Assembly (NCBI RefSeq): GCF_001598495.1
Contig: NZ_BCZB01000017.1
Location: 1 to 64,000, forward strand
Direction of reading: 5' to 3'
Length of the DNA stretch: 64,000 nt
From: Neokomagataea thailandica NBRC 106555
GTDB taxonomy: Bacteria > Pseudomonadota > Alphaproteobacteria > Acetobacterales > Acetobacteraceae
Positions 27,223 to 36,457 of this stretch are shown here, one piece after another. The number at the start of each line of letters is the position of its first letter. Within the stretch, counting starts at the first letter, position 1. The notes under the pieces were generated by a model. The model was not told the DNA's origin. It ran no database searches and worked only from the letters and a program-made list of their open reading frames with translations. Both the position numbers and the translations under genes were made by a program.

Positions 27223-28605
27223 ATGCACCCCTCGACACCGACCTCAACGCCTGACACTAAGACGTTATGGTCACCTACAAGCTGGCGTTCAAAACCGATC
27301 GTCCAAGCACCGTCCTATGAGGATGGGGCTGCGCTTGCTGCTGTTGAGGAACGCCTGCACCGATATCCACCTTTGGTCTTTGCTGGTGAAGCACGCCGCT
27401 TGAAGAAGCGTTTGGCGGCAGCATCGCGCGGTGAAGCCTTTGTGTTGCAGGGCGGTGCATGTGCTGAAAGCTTTGATGAGTTCACGGCAGATATCGTGCG
27501 CGATACGTTCCGCGTGTTGTTACAAATGGCTGTGGTTCTGACCTACGCAGCTAAGGTTCCGGTTGTAAAAATCGGGCGTATGGCTGGGCAATATGCAAAG
27601 CCTCGCTCTTCGGCGACGGAAACGAAAGATGGTGTCACACTCCCATGTTATCGTGGTGACATCATCAATGGTCCAGCATTCACGCCAGAGGCGCGCTATG
27701 CTGACCCGACCCGGATGGAAACAGGCTACTTTCAATCTGCCGGTGTCATGAATCTGCTGCGCGCATTTGCGCATGGCGGCTATGCGAATTTGCATGAAGT
27801 GCACCGTTGGAATCTGGGTTTTGTGGAGCGTTCACCGCTTTCTGCGCGTTACCGGGATATTGCGCAGCGTATAGACGAGACTCTGTCTTTCTTGCGTGCA
27901 TGTGGCATTGACGGTGCATCAGCGCAGATTGATGAGACGGAGTTCTTTACGTCTCATGAAGCACTGCTCTTGCCGTATGAGCAAGCGTTGACGCGCGTTG
28001 ATAGCCTGAGCGGTGATTATTATGATTGCTCAGCGCATTTCCTGTGGATTGGGGATCGGACGCGCCAGCCAGATGGTGCGCATGTTGAGTTCTTACGTGG
28101 CGTTCAAAACCCGATTGGTATTAAGGTTGGGCCGACAACGACGGTGAATGACCTTGAGCGTCTGCTTGATATTCTGAACCCGAATGATGAGCCGGGGCGT
28201 ATCTCGCTGATTTCACGTATGGGTAAAGACAAGGTGCGTGATCTGCTGCCGCCTTTGCTGGAAGCTGTGGACCGTACAGGTCGTACGGTGACGTGGTTGT
28301 GTGACCCAATGCATGGCAACACGACGACGACGAGCAATAAGATTAAGACACGCGCTTTTGAAAATATTCTGGGCGAAGTTTTGGGCTTTTTTGATGTATT
28401 CGCACAAGCGGGGCGCCGCCCCGGTGGTATTCACTTGGAGATGACCGGTCAGGATGTCACGGAATGCATTGGTGGCGCTCAGTGCTTGACGGAAGCAGAT
28501 TTGGGGGATCGTTATGAGACCTTCTGTGACCCACGCTTGAATGCGGAACAATCGCTCGAAATGGCGTTCTTGTTGGCGCATGAACTGACAGCGCGCCAAG
28601 GGTAA
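27223..28605 (+). CDS. 3-deoxy-7-phosphoheptulonate synthase, class II
   Basis: A 460-residue DAHP synthase of the class II (plant-like, AroA-II) type, which condenses phosphoenolpyruvate with erythrose 4-phosphate in the first step of the shikimate pathway. [18 protein letters not shown] opens the protein. [61 protein letters not shown] and [12 protein letters not shown] contain the substrate and metal ligands (Cys, His, Glu, Asp). The start is ATG at 27223, 6 bases after the ribosome-binding site ggaggg. Length is normal. It stands alone; the usual feedback regulation by aromatic amino acids cannot be read from the sequence. Confidence 0.95.
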   Translation: MHPSTPTSTPDTKTLWSPTSWRSKPIVQAPSYEDGAALAAVEERLHRYPPLVFAGEARRLKKRLAAASRGEAFVLQGGACAESFDEFTADIVRDTFRVLLQMAVVLTYAAKVPVVKIGRMAGQYAKPRSSATETKDGVTLPCYRGDIINGPAFTPEARYADPTRMETGYFQSAGVMNLLRAFAHGGYANLHEVHRWNLGFVERSPLSARYRDIAQRIDETLSFLRACGIDGASAQIDETEFFTSHEALLLPYEQALTRVDSLSGDYYDCSAHFLWIGDRTRQPDGAHVEFLRGVQNPIGIKVGPTTTVNDLERLLDILNPNDEPGRISLISRMGKDKVRDLLPPLLEAVDRTGRTVTWLCDPMHGNTTTTSNKIKTRAFENILGEVLGFFDVFAQAGRRPGGIHLEMTGQDVTECIGGAQCLTEADLGDRYETFCDPRLNAEQSLEMAFLLAHELTARQG

Positions 28606-28641
28606 TGTGACCCACGGTCTTGTGTGTTAGGGCTAACGCAG

Positions 28642-28675
28642 CGTACGGGCTTTTGTGAATAGGTAAGCCCGTACG
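28642..28675 (+). terminator. Hairpin after DAHP synthase
   Basis: CGTACGGGCTT (28642-28652) pairs perfectly with AAGCCCGTACG (28665-28675) around a 12-base loop, 36 bp after the stop. There is no T-tract. Confidence 0.55.
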
Positions 28676-28739
28676 TCATGAGTGTAGGGGCTGGTGTGTA
28701 ACTGGCTCTACACGGGCCGCGATCAGGAGGCGGATGTTC

Positions 28740-29942
28740 ATGAATACGACTAAAACACCGAGCAAAGCGTCTGAGACGTTAGCGCGTGCTTATGGGGTTG
28801 CGGGGCCACGGGATAAAGATACGATCCTGAGCCGCGCCGATGCGTATTTTGGACGTACGCGCCAGATCGTGGAGCATTTTGGGGACTGTGAGGTCACCTA
28901 TGCTGTGTTTATTCGGCGACCGGTCATTGCGGCATGCGGCTTGGCGGTCACGTGGTTGAAAAATGTTGCGCAAGAGCAGGGTTTTTCGCTGGAGTGCCGG
29001 GAGGTTTATGCTGAGGGTGAATGGGTTGGGGCGGGGGAGCCGCTTTTGTACCTTACTGGGCCTTTTACGCATTTAGCGCCTTTGGAAACGTTATTGTTAC
29101 AAAAATTGGGGGCCGCTTGTGTGGCGGCGCATAACGCGTATCAGATGTGTTTGGCCCTGCCTGAGGTTCCATTTCTGGCTATGGAGGCGCGTCATTGCTC
29201 CGGTTATGAAATGCAGGAGCAAATGGGATACGCAGCCGGTGTGGGCTCACGTGCTGCGCAGCGTGAAGGTGCGCGCGGTTTTGTCGGTAATGCCAATGAT
29301 GCTACGGCGGGTTTCTTCGGTTTGGAGCGTGGGCTTGGGACAATGCCGCATGCGTTGATTGGGTATGCGGGATCAACGCTGCGTGCTGCGGAGATGTATG
29401 CCGAGGTCTTCCCGAATGATCCGCTGACGGTGTTGGTAGATTATTTTGGGCAAGAAATTACAGATAGTTTGGAGGTCTGTCGTCGTTTCCCGGAACACGC
29501 CGCGCAGGGGCGGTTGAGTGTTCGGCTGGATACGCATGGCGGCCGCTTTTTAGAGGGGCTTGACCCTCAAAGTTCATATGCGGTTTTAGAGCGTTATACG
29601 CCCGGGACTATTCGGCGGTACCGTTCGGACCGGGAGTTGCGTGATTTGGTGGGAACGGGCGTTTCTGCCGCCGCGATCTGGCGGATGCGTGAGGCATTGA
29701 ATGAGGCGGGCTTCCCGAAGGTGAAGATTGTTGTCTCATCAGGGTTCAACGTTGATAAATGTACGGCCATGCATGAGGCGCACGCTCCTATTGACGTTGT
29801 GGGAACGGGCTCCTTTATTCCTAACCATTGGTCAGAAACATATGCGACAGCAGACATCGTGTCTTATAATGGCGATCTGCGCGTGAAGATCGGTCGTGAG
29901 TTCCTTTTGGGGAAAGTGCAGGCCGGTAAGGAGACATTATGA
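28740..29942 (+). CDS. pncB: Nicotinate phosphoribosyltransferase
   Basis: A 400-residue enzyme of the NAD salvage (Preiss-Handler) pathway, joining nicotinate to PRPP to form nicotinate mononucleotide in the cytoplasm. AYFGRTRQIVEHFGDCEVTY is near the N-terminus, and GNANDATAGFFGLERGLGT followed by MPHAL carries the phosphorylatable histidine. VDYFGQE, LDTHGGRF and VVSSGFNVDKC form the phosphoribosyl site, followed by DVVGTGSFIPNHWSETYAT. Two in-frame ATGs occur (28734 and 28740). The one at 28740 is 9 bases from AGGAGG and is preferred. The stop overlaps the next gene by 4 bp (ATGA). Confidence 0.9.
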   Translation: MNTTKTPSKASETLARAYGVAGPRDKDTILSRADAYFGRTRQIVEHFGDCEVTYAVFIRRPVIAACGLAVTWLKNVAQEQGFSLECREVYAEGEWVGAGEPLLYLTGPFTHLAPLETLLLQKLGAACVAAHNAYQMCLALPEVPFLAMEARHCSGYEMQEQMGYAAGVGSRAAQREGARGFVGNANDATAGFFGLERGLGTMPHALIGYAGSTLRAAEMYAEVFPNDPLTVLVDYFGQEITDSLEVCRRFPEHAAQGRLSVRLDTHGGRFLEGLDPQSSYAVLERYTPGTIRRYRSDRELRDLVGTGVSAAAIWRMREALNEAGFPKVKIVVSSGFNVDKCTAMHEAHAPIDVVGTGSFIPNHWSETYATADIVSYNGDLRVKIGREFLLGKVQAGKETL

Positions 29943-30376
29943 GTGAAGCAACGGATAAGCCAGTGGCACAAGGGTGGAATGTTCGGATTATTGACCATTC
30001 GGGTGCCTCTGAAGGAGATACCGTTGAAGAGGTAAAGGACTTCATGGATTTGGCGCATGCTAATGCGTATGCGCGGGCATATGTGCGTGACAGCATTGAG
30101 CGCTGCCGTGTGCCGGGTGCGACCAATAAAGAAGTGCTTGAGAGCTGGTTTGCATTTGGAGAAAATGCGGAAGTTCTTGATGCTGGCGATGATGCATGGA
30201 AGTCATCAACTGAATTGGAAGATTTTGCGGCGAACCCCGCCACGCTTTTGGAGCGTGATTGGCGCTCTATTGACCCGCGCCGTTTGGTTGATGATGACGA
30301 GATTGCAGGGCCATCGGAAGCGGAAGATGACGCCGATTGGGATGATGAGGATATGTCCTCGGTTGTTCCTCATTAA
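29939..30376 (+). CDS. Conserved acidic protein of unknown function, coupled to pncB
   Basis: A 145-residue soluble protein with a strongly acidic C-terminus (DDDEIAGPSEAEDDADWDDE). The N-terminal part GWNVRIIDHSG and the helix DLAHANAYARAYVRDSIERC are the most structured-looking segments, with EVLESWFAFGENAEVLDAGD following. I recognise no named family. The ATG overlaps the pncB stop (ATGA), so translation is coupled and a role connected to NAD salvage is possible but unproven. Confidence 0.75.
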   Translation: MSEATDKPVAQGWNVRIIDHSGASEGDTVEEVKDFMDLAHANAYARAYVRDSIERCRVPGATNKEVLESWFAFGENAEVLDAGDDAWKSSTELEDFAANPATLLERDWRSIDPRRLVDDDEIAGPSEAEDDADWDDEDMSSVVPH

Positions 30377-30487
30377 TCAGGTCTGTTGATATTTTTCGTG
30401 AGGCGCTGTCCTGAAGAGGGAGTGCTTCATGGTGGAGAATATGTTTCGGGAATCACCTGATAAAGGGTGATTTTGACGAGGTTTATG

Positions 30488-31090
30488 ATGGTATCATCAC
30501 TTGTTTTAGCGAGTGGCTCTTCAGCGCGGCGTGCTTTGCTAGAAGCAAGTGGTGTGCCGCATCATTGTCATCCTGTCGCACTGGATGAAGAAAAAATCCG
30601 GCTGGCGTGCCAAGAGCGCGGTGAGAGCTTGCACGATACAGCGCTGGCCTTGGCGGAAGCGAAGGCGCGTTTGGCGTGTCAGCAGGTTCCGGCGGGGTCT
30701 TGGGTGATCGGTGCGGATCAGATCCTTGATTTGAATGGTGAAGCTTTTGCGAAACCTCTGGATTTAGAGCAAGCAAAAGCGCAGTTGCGTCGGTTACGCG
30801 GGAAGGCGCATGTGCTGCAAACAGCCGTTGTATTGATGCGCGATGGCGCATCTATGTGGCATGAGGTTGCTGCGCCATGTTTAACGATGCGGCATTTTTC
30901 GGATGCGTTTTTGGAGATGTATTTGGCACAAGAAGGTGAGGCGCTTTTGTCTTGCGTTGGAGCTTATCGTCTTGAGGGCTTGGGGATACAGTTATTTGCA
31001 TCTCTTGATGGTGCCCATGATGCGGTATTGGGTTTGCCGCGTTTGGGCTTGATGGAGGCGTTACGGCGGGCAGGGGTATTGCCGCAATAG
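30488..31090 (+). CDS. Maf family nucleoside-triphosphate pyrophosphatase
   Basis: A 200-residue house-cleaning enzyme of the Maf/HAM1 superfamily that hydrolyses non-canonical or modified NTPs to NMP and pyrophosphate. VLASGSSARRALLEASG is the substrate-binding loop (usual SxSPRR). WVIGADQILDLNGEAFAKPLD carries the catalytic aspartate region, with Q where many members have T. LRRLRGKAHVLQTAVVLM and LSCVGAYRLEGLG follow. Two adjacent ATGs occur (30485, 30488); the second is 6 bases from gagg. It is a lone gene upstream of tRNA-Ala. Confidence 0.9.
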   Translation: MVSSLVLASGSSARRALLEASGVPHHCHPVALDEEKIRLACQERGESLHDTALALAEAKARLACQQVPAGSWVIGADQILDLNGEAFAKPLDLEQAKAQLRRLRGKAHVLQTAVVLMRDGASMWHEVAAPCLTMRHFSDAFLEMYLAQEGEALLSCVGAYRLEGLGIQLFASLDGAHDAVLGLPRLGLMEALRRAGVLPQ

Positions 31091-31134
31091 GGTGAAAATA
31101 AACGTTGGAAAGTGTTTTTTCTGCTTTTTGGGGG

Positions 31135-31163
31135 TTGTCATCTTTCAGACATAACAGTATATC
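31135..31163 (+). promoter_or_regulatory. Promoter of tRNA-Ala
   Basis: TTGTCA (31135-31140) and TATATC (31158-31163) are 17 bp apart, about 40 bp before the mature tRNA 5' end. Confidence 0.65.
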
Positions 31164-31202
31164 CGTCCTCACCGCAGCGCTGTTACCAGTGCGTTGCAGT
31201 AA

Positions 31203-31278
31203 GGGGCCATAGCTCAGCTGGGAGAGCGCCTGGATGGCATTCAGGAGGTCGTCGGTTCGATCCCGTCTGGCTCCACCA
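31203..31278 (+). tRNA. tRNA-Ala(GGC)
   Basis: A 76-nt cloverleaf with encoded CCA. The acceptor GGGGCCA pairs with TGGCTCC (one G-T). D stem GCTC pairs with GAGC, anticodon stem CCTGG with TCAGG, and the loop ATGGCAT carries anticodon GGC, which reads GCC and GCU alanine codons. The T stem GTCGG/CCGTC contains one T-T mismatch at pair 50-64. Acceptor pair G3-U70, the alanine identity element, is present. A promoter precedes it and a terminator follows 25 bp later. Confidence 0.97.
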
Positions 31279-31303
31279 TATTTCATGTATAATATGGTGC
31301 TTT

Positions 31304-31330
31304 AAAAACCTTGGAAATAAGGTTTTTTCT
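31304..31330 (+). terminator. Rho-independent terminator of tRNA-Ala
   Basis: AAAAACCTT (31304-31312) pairs with AAGGTTTTT (31319-31327) around a 6-base loop and runs into further T residues. Confidence 0.88.
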
Positions 31331-31352
31331 TATAAAAAAGACACTCTACTTT

Positions 31353-31376
31353 AAGGCGCCTTCTCGGCGTTTTTTT
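31353..31376 (+). terminator. Second terminator downstream of tRNA-Ala
   Basis: GCGCC pairs with GGCGT around a TTCTC loop (31356-31370), followed by six more T residues. It acts as backup to the terminator at 31304. Confidence 0.75.
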
Positions 31377-31418
31377 GTGCCTAGCTGTTATGGCCTATGC
31401 TGTGGTGCCTCATGTCTG

Positions 31419-31451
31419 GCTCCGTGCCGCTATAAGGCTTATGCACGGAGC
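31419..31451 (-). terminator. Hairpin after the first TonB-dependent receptor gene
   Basis: GCTCCGTGC (31419-31427) and GCACGGAGC (31443-31451) pair perfectly. It lies 10 bp past the stop at 31462. No T-tract follows on the reverse strand. Confidence 0.5.
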
Positions 31452-31461
31452 GTCTTGGGGC

Positions 31462-33723
31462 TCAACGGGTGAGGTGAACACTCACGCCATAGATGCTTGG
31501 CATGCCGGATAAAGCGATATTATCGCCCGCGAGGAAGAAATTTCTCGTGACATCATAGTGTTTGTTCAAAATGTTATTGCCGAAAGCGCTTATGCTCCAA
31601 AAGCCATTATGCGGCCCGAAAGAGGCATTGGCACCCCATAATGTATAGCCGGATACATCATATAAGCGGCCAAAGAGTGAATGATAGGTAGAGCGCAAGC
31701 TATAATTAAGAGATAGGCTCGCATCGTACCGCCCCATCGTCCAGCGATACAGTGCGGAGCCATTTAAGGTGAGTTTGGGGGCTGGAAGAGCCGTGCCGCG
31801 TTTATTGGCGTAAATGGGGTAAAAGCCGCCATTTATACGCTGTGTGGTATAAACGGACTGGAAACGGTCAAATTGGCCTATGGCCCATCCGCCAGATTGG
31901 GTGAGGAGTAGGCCGTGAAGGGGGCTCCAATCCGCTTCGAATTCACCACCCGCAAGATGTGAGCGCGGTGCATTTACAAGGGTGCCAATCAGGCCGGTTT
32001 GGCGGTCTACTGTGGCAGAGAGGACCTGCTGGTCGTGGTAATCATAATAAAAAGCAGACAGGTTTAGGCGTAAATGGGCTGCGGGAATATCGAGCTTATT
32101 GCCAATTTCGTAAGCGAGGAGTTTCTCGGGTTGGTATGGGTTGGAGGAGGCGCGAGCATTGACGGTGTTGTATGTTGTAAATCCGCCCGAATTAATGCCG
32201 CGTGACAGGGATGCGTACGCCATATCGTGGGATGAAATGAAGTATTGTGCCTCTATTTTCCATGAAGGCAGTGTGTAGTTTAGTGAACGTTTTGCGACCC
32301 AGTTATTAGGATTTAAGAGTATTTGGTCAGCATTATAAGAAAAGGCACGATAATTGGAGAGGTCCCGGCTTTCATGTTCAAGGCGTATGCCGCCTGTGAG
32401 GTGCAGAGACGGGGTAATTTTGTAAGTGCCTTGCCCGAAACCACTGACCGTATTGACGGACTGGCTATACATGACGCTACGGTTCAGCCCGGTAGCGGCC
32501 ATAAAACCAGAAAAATACTGATCGGCGAGGTACTCGTTTCCGTAATACAGTCCGGTGATCCAATTAAAGCGATGCTCGCCGTTGGATATTAGGCGTAATT
32601 CATCTTGTAGAACATTGGCGCGGCTGTTGAAGGCGACATCGGCAACGGGTTGTGATGATGCGTCAAAATTATCGTATTCTCGGCGGTTTGAGACATCATA
32701 GCTCAGGAGATTGCTGAGGGTGGCGAAGGAGAATTTTTGATCGGCACGGATACTGCCGCCGCCGGTCTTGATGTGGCGATAGGGTTTTTGATCCGGGGTA
32801 ATGCCAATAAGTTTCGCGAAGGAGGGGGAGGTGCCCCAATGTGTGATGAAGCGATCCGTATCGGCGGGCTGGATGGCTGCGCCGGGGTGATAGGCCGCGA
32901 TCGTTGTGAGTGGTGCAAAAAGGTGCATGCCGGCGCCATCAGAGTGATCGAGGCTGCCGTGGAGGTTCGCCTGTAGTGTGAGGTGCGAGGTGAGCGTGAT
33001 GTTGGTGAGGAGGCGTAAAGATGTACGATTTACGTTTCCGAGATGTGCTCCGGCGTCGTTATACTGCCATGCTCCGCCTTGTTGGCTTTCGCCAGAGAGG
33101 CGCATGCGTATGCCTGGGGCGACGCTGCCGGACAGGTAGCCATCATATTTTTGCGCACTAAATGATCCAACTTGTACATTCGTGCCTGCTTTGAAGGCTT
33201 CTGTGGGTTGGTTGATAACGTAATTAATGGCGCCGCCTGTTGTGTTGCGGCCGTATAATGTGCCCTGTGGGCCGCGCAGAACTTCCACGCGGTCAATGTC
33301 AAACATCTGCCCATTACTGGCCCAAGGAACCGGGGTGGCTACGCCGTCTGTATACAGCCCGACGGGGGAGACATTTGAAGAGCCATAATCTTGATGGCCC
33401 ACGCCACGAATTTCAAAATCTGGCTGTCCACTACCGAATTGGGGGGTCACCTGTAGTGATGGGGTGAGGTATTGTAGGTCAAAAACGGTATTGACGTTGC
33501 GCGCGGTGAGGTCGTGCCCGGAGAGTGTGCTGAGGGAAGAGCCGATTTTTTGAGGGTTTTGCTTACGGTGTTCAGACGTAACGGTAATGTGTTCGAGCGC
33601 GGTATCATCTGAGGTTTGGGTGGGGTGGTTGGGCTGTGTCGCGGCGTGGAGGAGCGGTAGCTGACCACCAAGTAATGCCGTGCTGATCAGGCTGAGGGTG
33701 CGTACAGATATAAAGCGCGCCAA
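31462..33723 (-). CDS. TonB-dependent outer-membrane receptor
   Basis: A 753-residue receptor for active uptake of a large ligand (siderophore, vitamin or oligosaccharide) across the outer membrane using TonB energy. A signal peptide (ending LLHA) is followed by a possible TonB box (ALEHITVTSEHR) and the plug, with FEIRGVGHQDYGSSNVSPVG and VEVLRGPQGTLYGRNTTGGA. The rest is a 22-strand barrel ending in aromatic/charged strands (VSVHLTR). The start is TTG at 33723, 8 bases after a strong aaggag, and no other in-frame start fits the signal peptide. IDRVEVLRGPQGTLYGRN is shared with receptors of the FecA/BtuB-like superfamily; the ligand is unknown. It follows a second receptor gene. Confidence 0.9.
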   Translation of the reverse strand: MARFISVRTLSLISTALLGGQLPLLHAATQPNHPTQTSDDTALEHITVTSEHRKQNPQKIGSSLSTLSGHDLTARNVNTVFDLQYLTPSLQVTPQFGSGQPDFEIRGVGHQDYGSSNVSPVGLYTDGVATPVPWASNGQMFDIDRVEVLRGPQGTLYGRNTTGGAINYVINQPTEAFKAGTNVQVGSFSAQKYDGYLSGSVAPGIRMRLSGESQQGGAWQYNDAGAHLGNVNRTSLRLLTNITLTSHLTLQANLHGSLDHSDGAGMHLFAPLTTIAAYHPGAAIQPADTDRFITHWGTSPSFAKLIGITPDQKPYRHIKTGGGSIRADQKFSFATLSNLLSYDVSNRREYDNFDASSQPVADVAFNSRANVLQDELRLISNGEHRFNWITGLYYGNEYLADQYFSGFMAATGLNRSVMYSQSVNTVSGFGQGTYKITPSLHLTGGIRLEHESRDLSNYRAFSYNADQILLNPNNWVAKRSLNYTLPSWKIEAQYFISSHDMAYASLSRGINSGGFTTYNTVNARASSNPYQPEKLLAYEIGNKLDIPAAHLRLNLSAFYYDYHDQQVLSATVDRQTGLIGTLVNAPRSHLAGGEFEADWSPLHGLLLTQSGGWAIGQFDRFQSVYTTQRINGGFYPIYANKRGTALPAPKLTLNGSALYRWTMGRYDASLSLNYSLRSTYHSLFGRLYDVSGYTLWGANASFGPHNGFWSISAFGNNILNKHYDVTRNFFLAGDNIALSGMPSIYGVSVHLTR

Positions 33724-33864
33724 CCGATGCTCTCCTTGGAATAATAAAGGCTTTTAGAAACATAAAATGGAGGCGGGATATATCCTTAATAAAGTGGGCT
33801 TGAAAGCAGAAGATCCGTTTTGCGCTGAGAAACAACATGACAAAGCGTTGCGATGTGACGGACA

Positions 33865-33903
33865 TACGCCTTCTCCTGCCGGGAATGGACAGAAGAAGGC
33901 GTA
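33865..33903 (-). terminator. Hairpin after the second TonB-dependent receptor gene
   Basis: TACGCCTTCT (33865-33874) and AGAAGGCGTA (33894-33903) pair perfectly, 6 bp past the stop at 33910. No T-tract. The remaining gap to the next receptor start at 33723 shows no other feature. Confidence 0.5.
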
Positions 33904-33909
33904 ACACGC

Positions 33910-36339
33910 TTAAAATTCAGCGCGTACGGAACCGAAGAATTGCCGGGGGGCACCAATCAGAATGGACTGATTGTTAAAGGCTGCGCCATCTTGGTTGTTC
34001 ATAGTAAAGCCATTTTGGCCCATGGTTGAGACATAGGTTGTGTTGGCAAGGTTATAAATGTTGAACGAGAAGAGCATGCGGTTGACGCGTGGGGACCGGC
34101 TCCCGCCTAAAGCAATGTTATGCAGCGTATAAGAAACCCCGAGATCACTCATCCAGTAAGGAGCAATTTTGTAGTCACCGACATAGTCAAAGCTGCGTGC
34201 GCTATAATATTGTGCGTCAATAAATGTTTCGAGGTTTTTCCAGTTATAGGCGAGGCGGGTTTTGTACATAAAGCTGGGGTAGCCCACCACTTGTTGTCCC
34301 TTGGTGTGGTAGAGTGTGCCACTGCTGAGGATATTTTGGTCATAAACAGCGTGATTATAGCTGATGCTGTTGAAAAAGGAGAGGCCGCGTAGTGGTGTAA
34401 GTGTAAGGCCTGCGTCAACGCCGTTCATGGTGACGCCGCCAACATTTTGTACTGTTGCGGTGGTGTTCGTCAGCAAAGAGCCACCGGTTGGGCTGGCGAG
34501 GATCTGTTGTAAGCGGTTACGAAAGTTGGTGTGGTAGCCGTAAACATTTGCTTGTGCCCAAGAGCCATTATAGCGGTACCCTCCGGCAAAGGTCCAAGCA
34601 GTTTCCGGGCGTAGGGTACCTCGGATGCTGTTATAGGCCGCTTGAGACACGGCGAGCGGTGCGTTGCTCGAGTTATATCCAGATTGTGGGTAAGCGTGGA
34701 TATTTTCTGAAATATCTACGAAGAGTTCGTGTTGTGGTAGGAAATTCCAGTCTGCGGAGAGGTGGGGTAAGAACGCGCTGGCTGTGGTCAGGCTTTCGCC
34801 ACTGGTTTGTGCGGGGAAGCGGAGTGCCCAATTGGAGGCATCCCCTACATGCGTGGTGTTGAGAAGGGATTTGAAACCCGCGTGCAGGGTTAGTGACGGG
34901 CGGATATGGTAGGTATCCTGCACATAGGCTGAGAAGGTGTTGGTGTTATAACTTTGGTGCCATAGGGTGCGGTAAGGAATTCCAGCATAACTTCCAAAGG
35001 GATTGATGGGGTTGCCTTCGCCTAAAATGGGTTCTTGGTAGCCTAGAGCGCGGGTGTCGTAGCGGTTATTTTCATACCAGAGGCCAGCAGAGATTGCGTG
35101 ATGGTTGAGTGTATATTCCAGTGCTGTTGTGCCGCCGAAGCGTTCGACATATGGACGGCGGACTTGTTCAAAAATACGGCCTCCATTGAGTTGTAATGTA
35201 TCGGCAGAGGCAGGGCAGCGTATGGCGGAAGGGTCTTTGCAGGCATATGGGCTGGCATAGGTGCCGTGACCGGTTTCTTCATGGCCGTAGAATGTGGTTT
35301 TCCAGCGCAGGCGGTCTGTTAGGGCTAAGTCTGCTGTGATGCCGCCGAAGAGATCTGCGGAAGAGGCGGTGCTCTCATAGTAGGAAATATCTTTGGGGTC
35401 AGCGATGTTGTTGTAGCCTGCCGGGAAAATGCCACGGGAGGCGTTATAGGCGTTTGTCCATGCGTTGGGCAGGCCGTAAAAATTATCCAGATTAGGACCG
35501 TTATTTTGCAGCCAGTTGGGGGTGTAGTCTTGGTAGTTGACCATATTCAGCGCATCCCAGTTGAAATAGGCGCTGATTTCACTGCTGGAACGTACAGGCT
35601 GTACAATGCGCGCATTGACCTGCTGCATGAATTGGTCCCCACCGCCTTTCCATTTCCCGGTTTGGTTTCGCATATAAGAGACGAAAAACCGTGTGCCTGT
35701 GGGGTTGAGGCGGCCGGAGTCAAAACGGAAGAAAGAGTGGTAGAGTGCGTTGCTCCCAAAGGTTTGGGCGATGGTGCCGCCTGTGTGATCATGCGGGCGT
35801 GATACGACGTAATTGATAGAGCCACCGAGATTGTTGGTGCTGGCGGCTGATTCTGCGCCGGCCCCTTGGGTGACATCGATGCGCTCTACGTTTTCTGATG
35901 AAACGGCTTGGAGAGGATTTAAGCCGTTATAATTACGGAATGTCGGCTCACCCAAAGGGATGCCATCAAGCGTCATGCCAATTTCATTTTGCACGAAGCC
36001 ATGAACGAAAAGCTGCACAGAATATGTGTCGATGCCCTGTGGGTCATCGGACTGGAATTGTACGCCCGGTATCTGTGCGAGTGTTTTGAGTGGATTCGTG
36101 CCCGCTACTTGCTGCTCTAGAAGGTGGTGGGAGAGTGTGACTTGGTTCCCGTGAGCGCGGTGATGTGTACTGACAGAGATGCTCTCATCTTGTGCTGCGC
36201 GAATGGCGGTAGGCTGACGGTGTGTGGCAGCGGTTTTATGGGATTTGTGGTCAGTAAGAGGGGTGGGAGCGGCGAGGGCGCTTCCGGTGAGGGCAAGGCT
36301 GGAGGCCGTGAATAAAAAGGTACGACGATAAGGCGGCAT
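33910..36339 (-). CDS. TonB-dependent outer-membrane receptor, divergent from tauD-like gene
   Basis: An 809-residue receptor. The signal peptide is RRTFLFTASSLALTGSALAA. The plug shows LKTLAQIPGVQFQSDDPQG, GMTLDGIPLGE and VERIDVTQGAGAESAASTN followed by LGGSINYV, and the barrel ends QFFGSVRAEF, an aromatic C-terminal strand as expected for BAM-dependent assembly. The ATG at 36339 is 7 bases from aaggt and begins the signal peptide; an in-frame ATG at 36375 would add twelve non-signal residues. The dioxygenase gene lies divergently 118 bp away. This pairing suggests uptake and oxidation of one organic ligand, but that is inference. Confidence 0.9.
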   Translation of the reverse strand: MPPYRRTFLFTASSLALTGSALAAPTPLTDHKSHKTAATHRQPTAIRAAQDESISVSTHHRAHGNQVTLSHHLLEQQVAGTNPLKTLAQIPGVQFQSDDPQGIDTYSVQLFVHGFVQNEIGMTLDGIPLGEPTFRNYNGLNPLQAVSSENVERIDVTQGAGAESAASTNNLGGSINYVVSRPHDHTGGTIAQTFGSNALYHSFFRFDSGRLNPTGTRFFVSYMRNQTGKWKGGGDQFMQQVNARIVQPVRSSSEISAYFNWDALNMVNYQDYTPNWLQNNGPNLDNFYGLPNAWTNAYNASRGIFPAGYNNIADPKDISYYESTASSADLFGGITADLALTDRLRWKTTFYGHEETGHGTYASPYACKDPSAIRCPASADTLQLNGGRIFEQVRRPYVERFGGTTALEYTLNHHAISAGLWYENNRYDTRALGYQEPILGEGNPINPFGSYAGIPYRTLWHQSYNTNTFSAYVQDTYHIRPSLTLHAGFKSLLNTTHVGDASNWALRFPAQTSGESLTTASAFLPHLSADWNFLPQHELFVDISENIHAYPQSGYNSSNAPLAVSQAAYNSIRGTLRPETAWTFAGGYRYNGSWAQANVYGYHTNFRNRLQQILASPTGGSLLTNTTATVQNVGGVTMNGVDAGLTLTPLRGLSFFNSISYNHAVYDQNILSSGTLYHTKGQQVVGYPSFMYKTRLAYNWKNLETFIDAQYYSARSFDYVGDYKIAPYWMSDLGVSYTLHNIALGGSRSPRVNRMLFSFNIYNLANTTYVSTMGQNGFTMNNQDGAAFNNQSILIGAPRQFFGSVRAEF

Positions 36340-36457
36340 GGCGTGTGACCTTATAAAGTGAAAAACAACCAACAAAGAAAGTTATAACGCTTTTATATCA
36401 GGATATGTATGATTAAAAGACTAAAACAACGCTATCAAATCGGAATATGGTGCGTTC

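Noticed and set aside
33605-33907. 100-codon frame between the two TonB-dependent receptor genes
   Set aside because: It overlaps the start of the downstream receptor in another frame and includes the hairpin after the other receptor; Arg-rich sequence without any recognisable fold.
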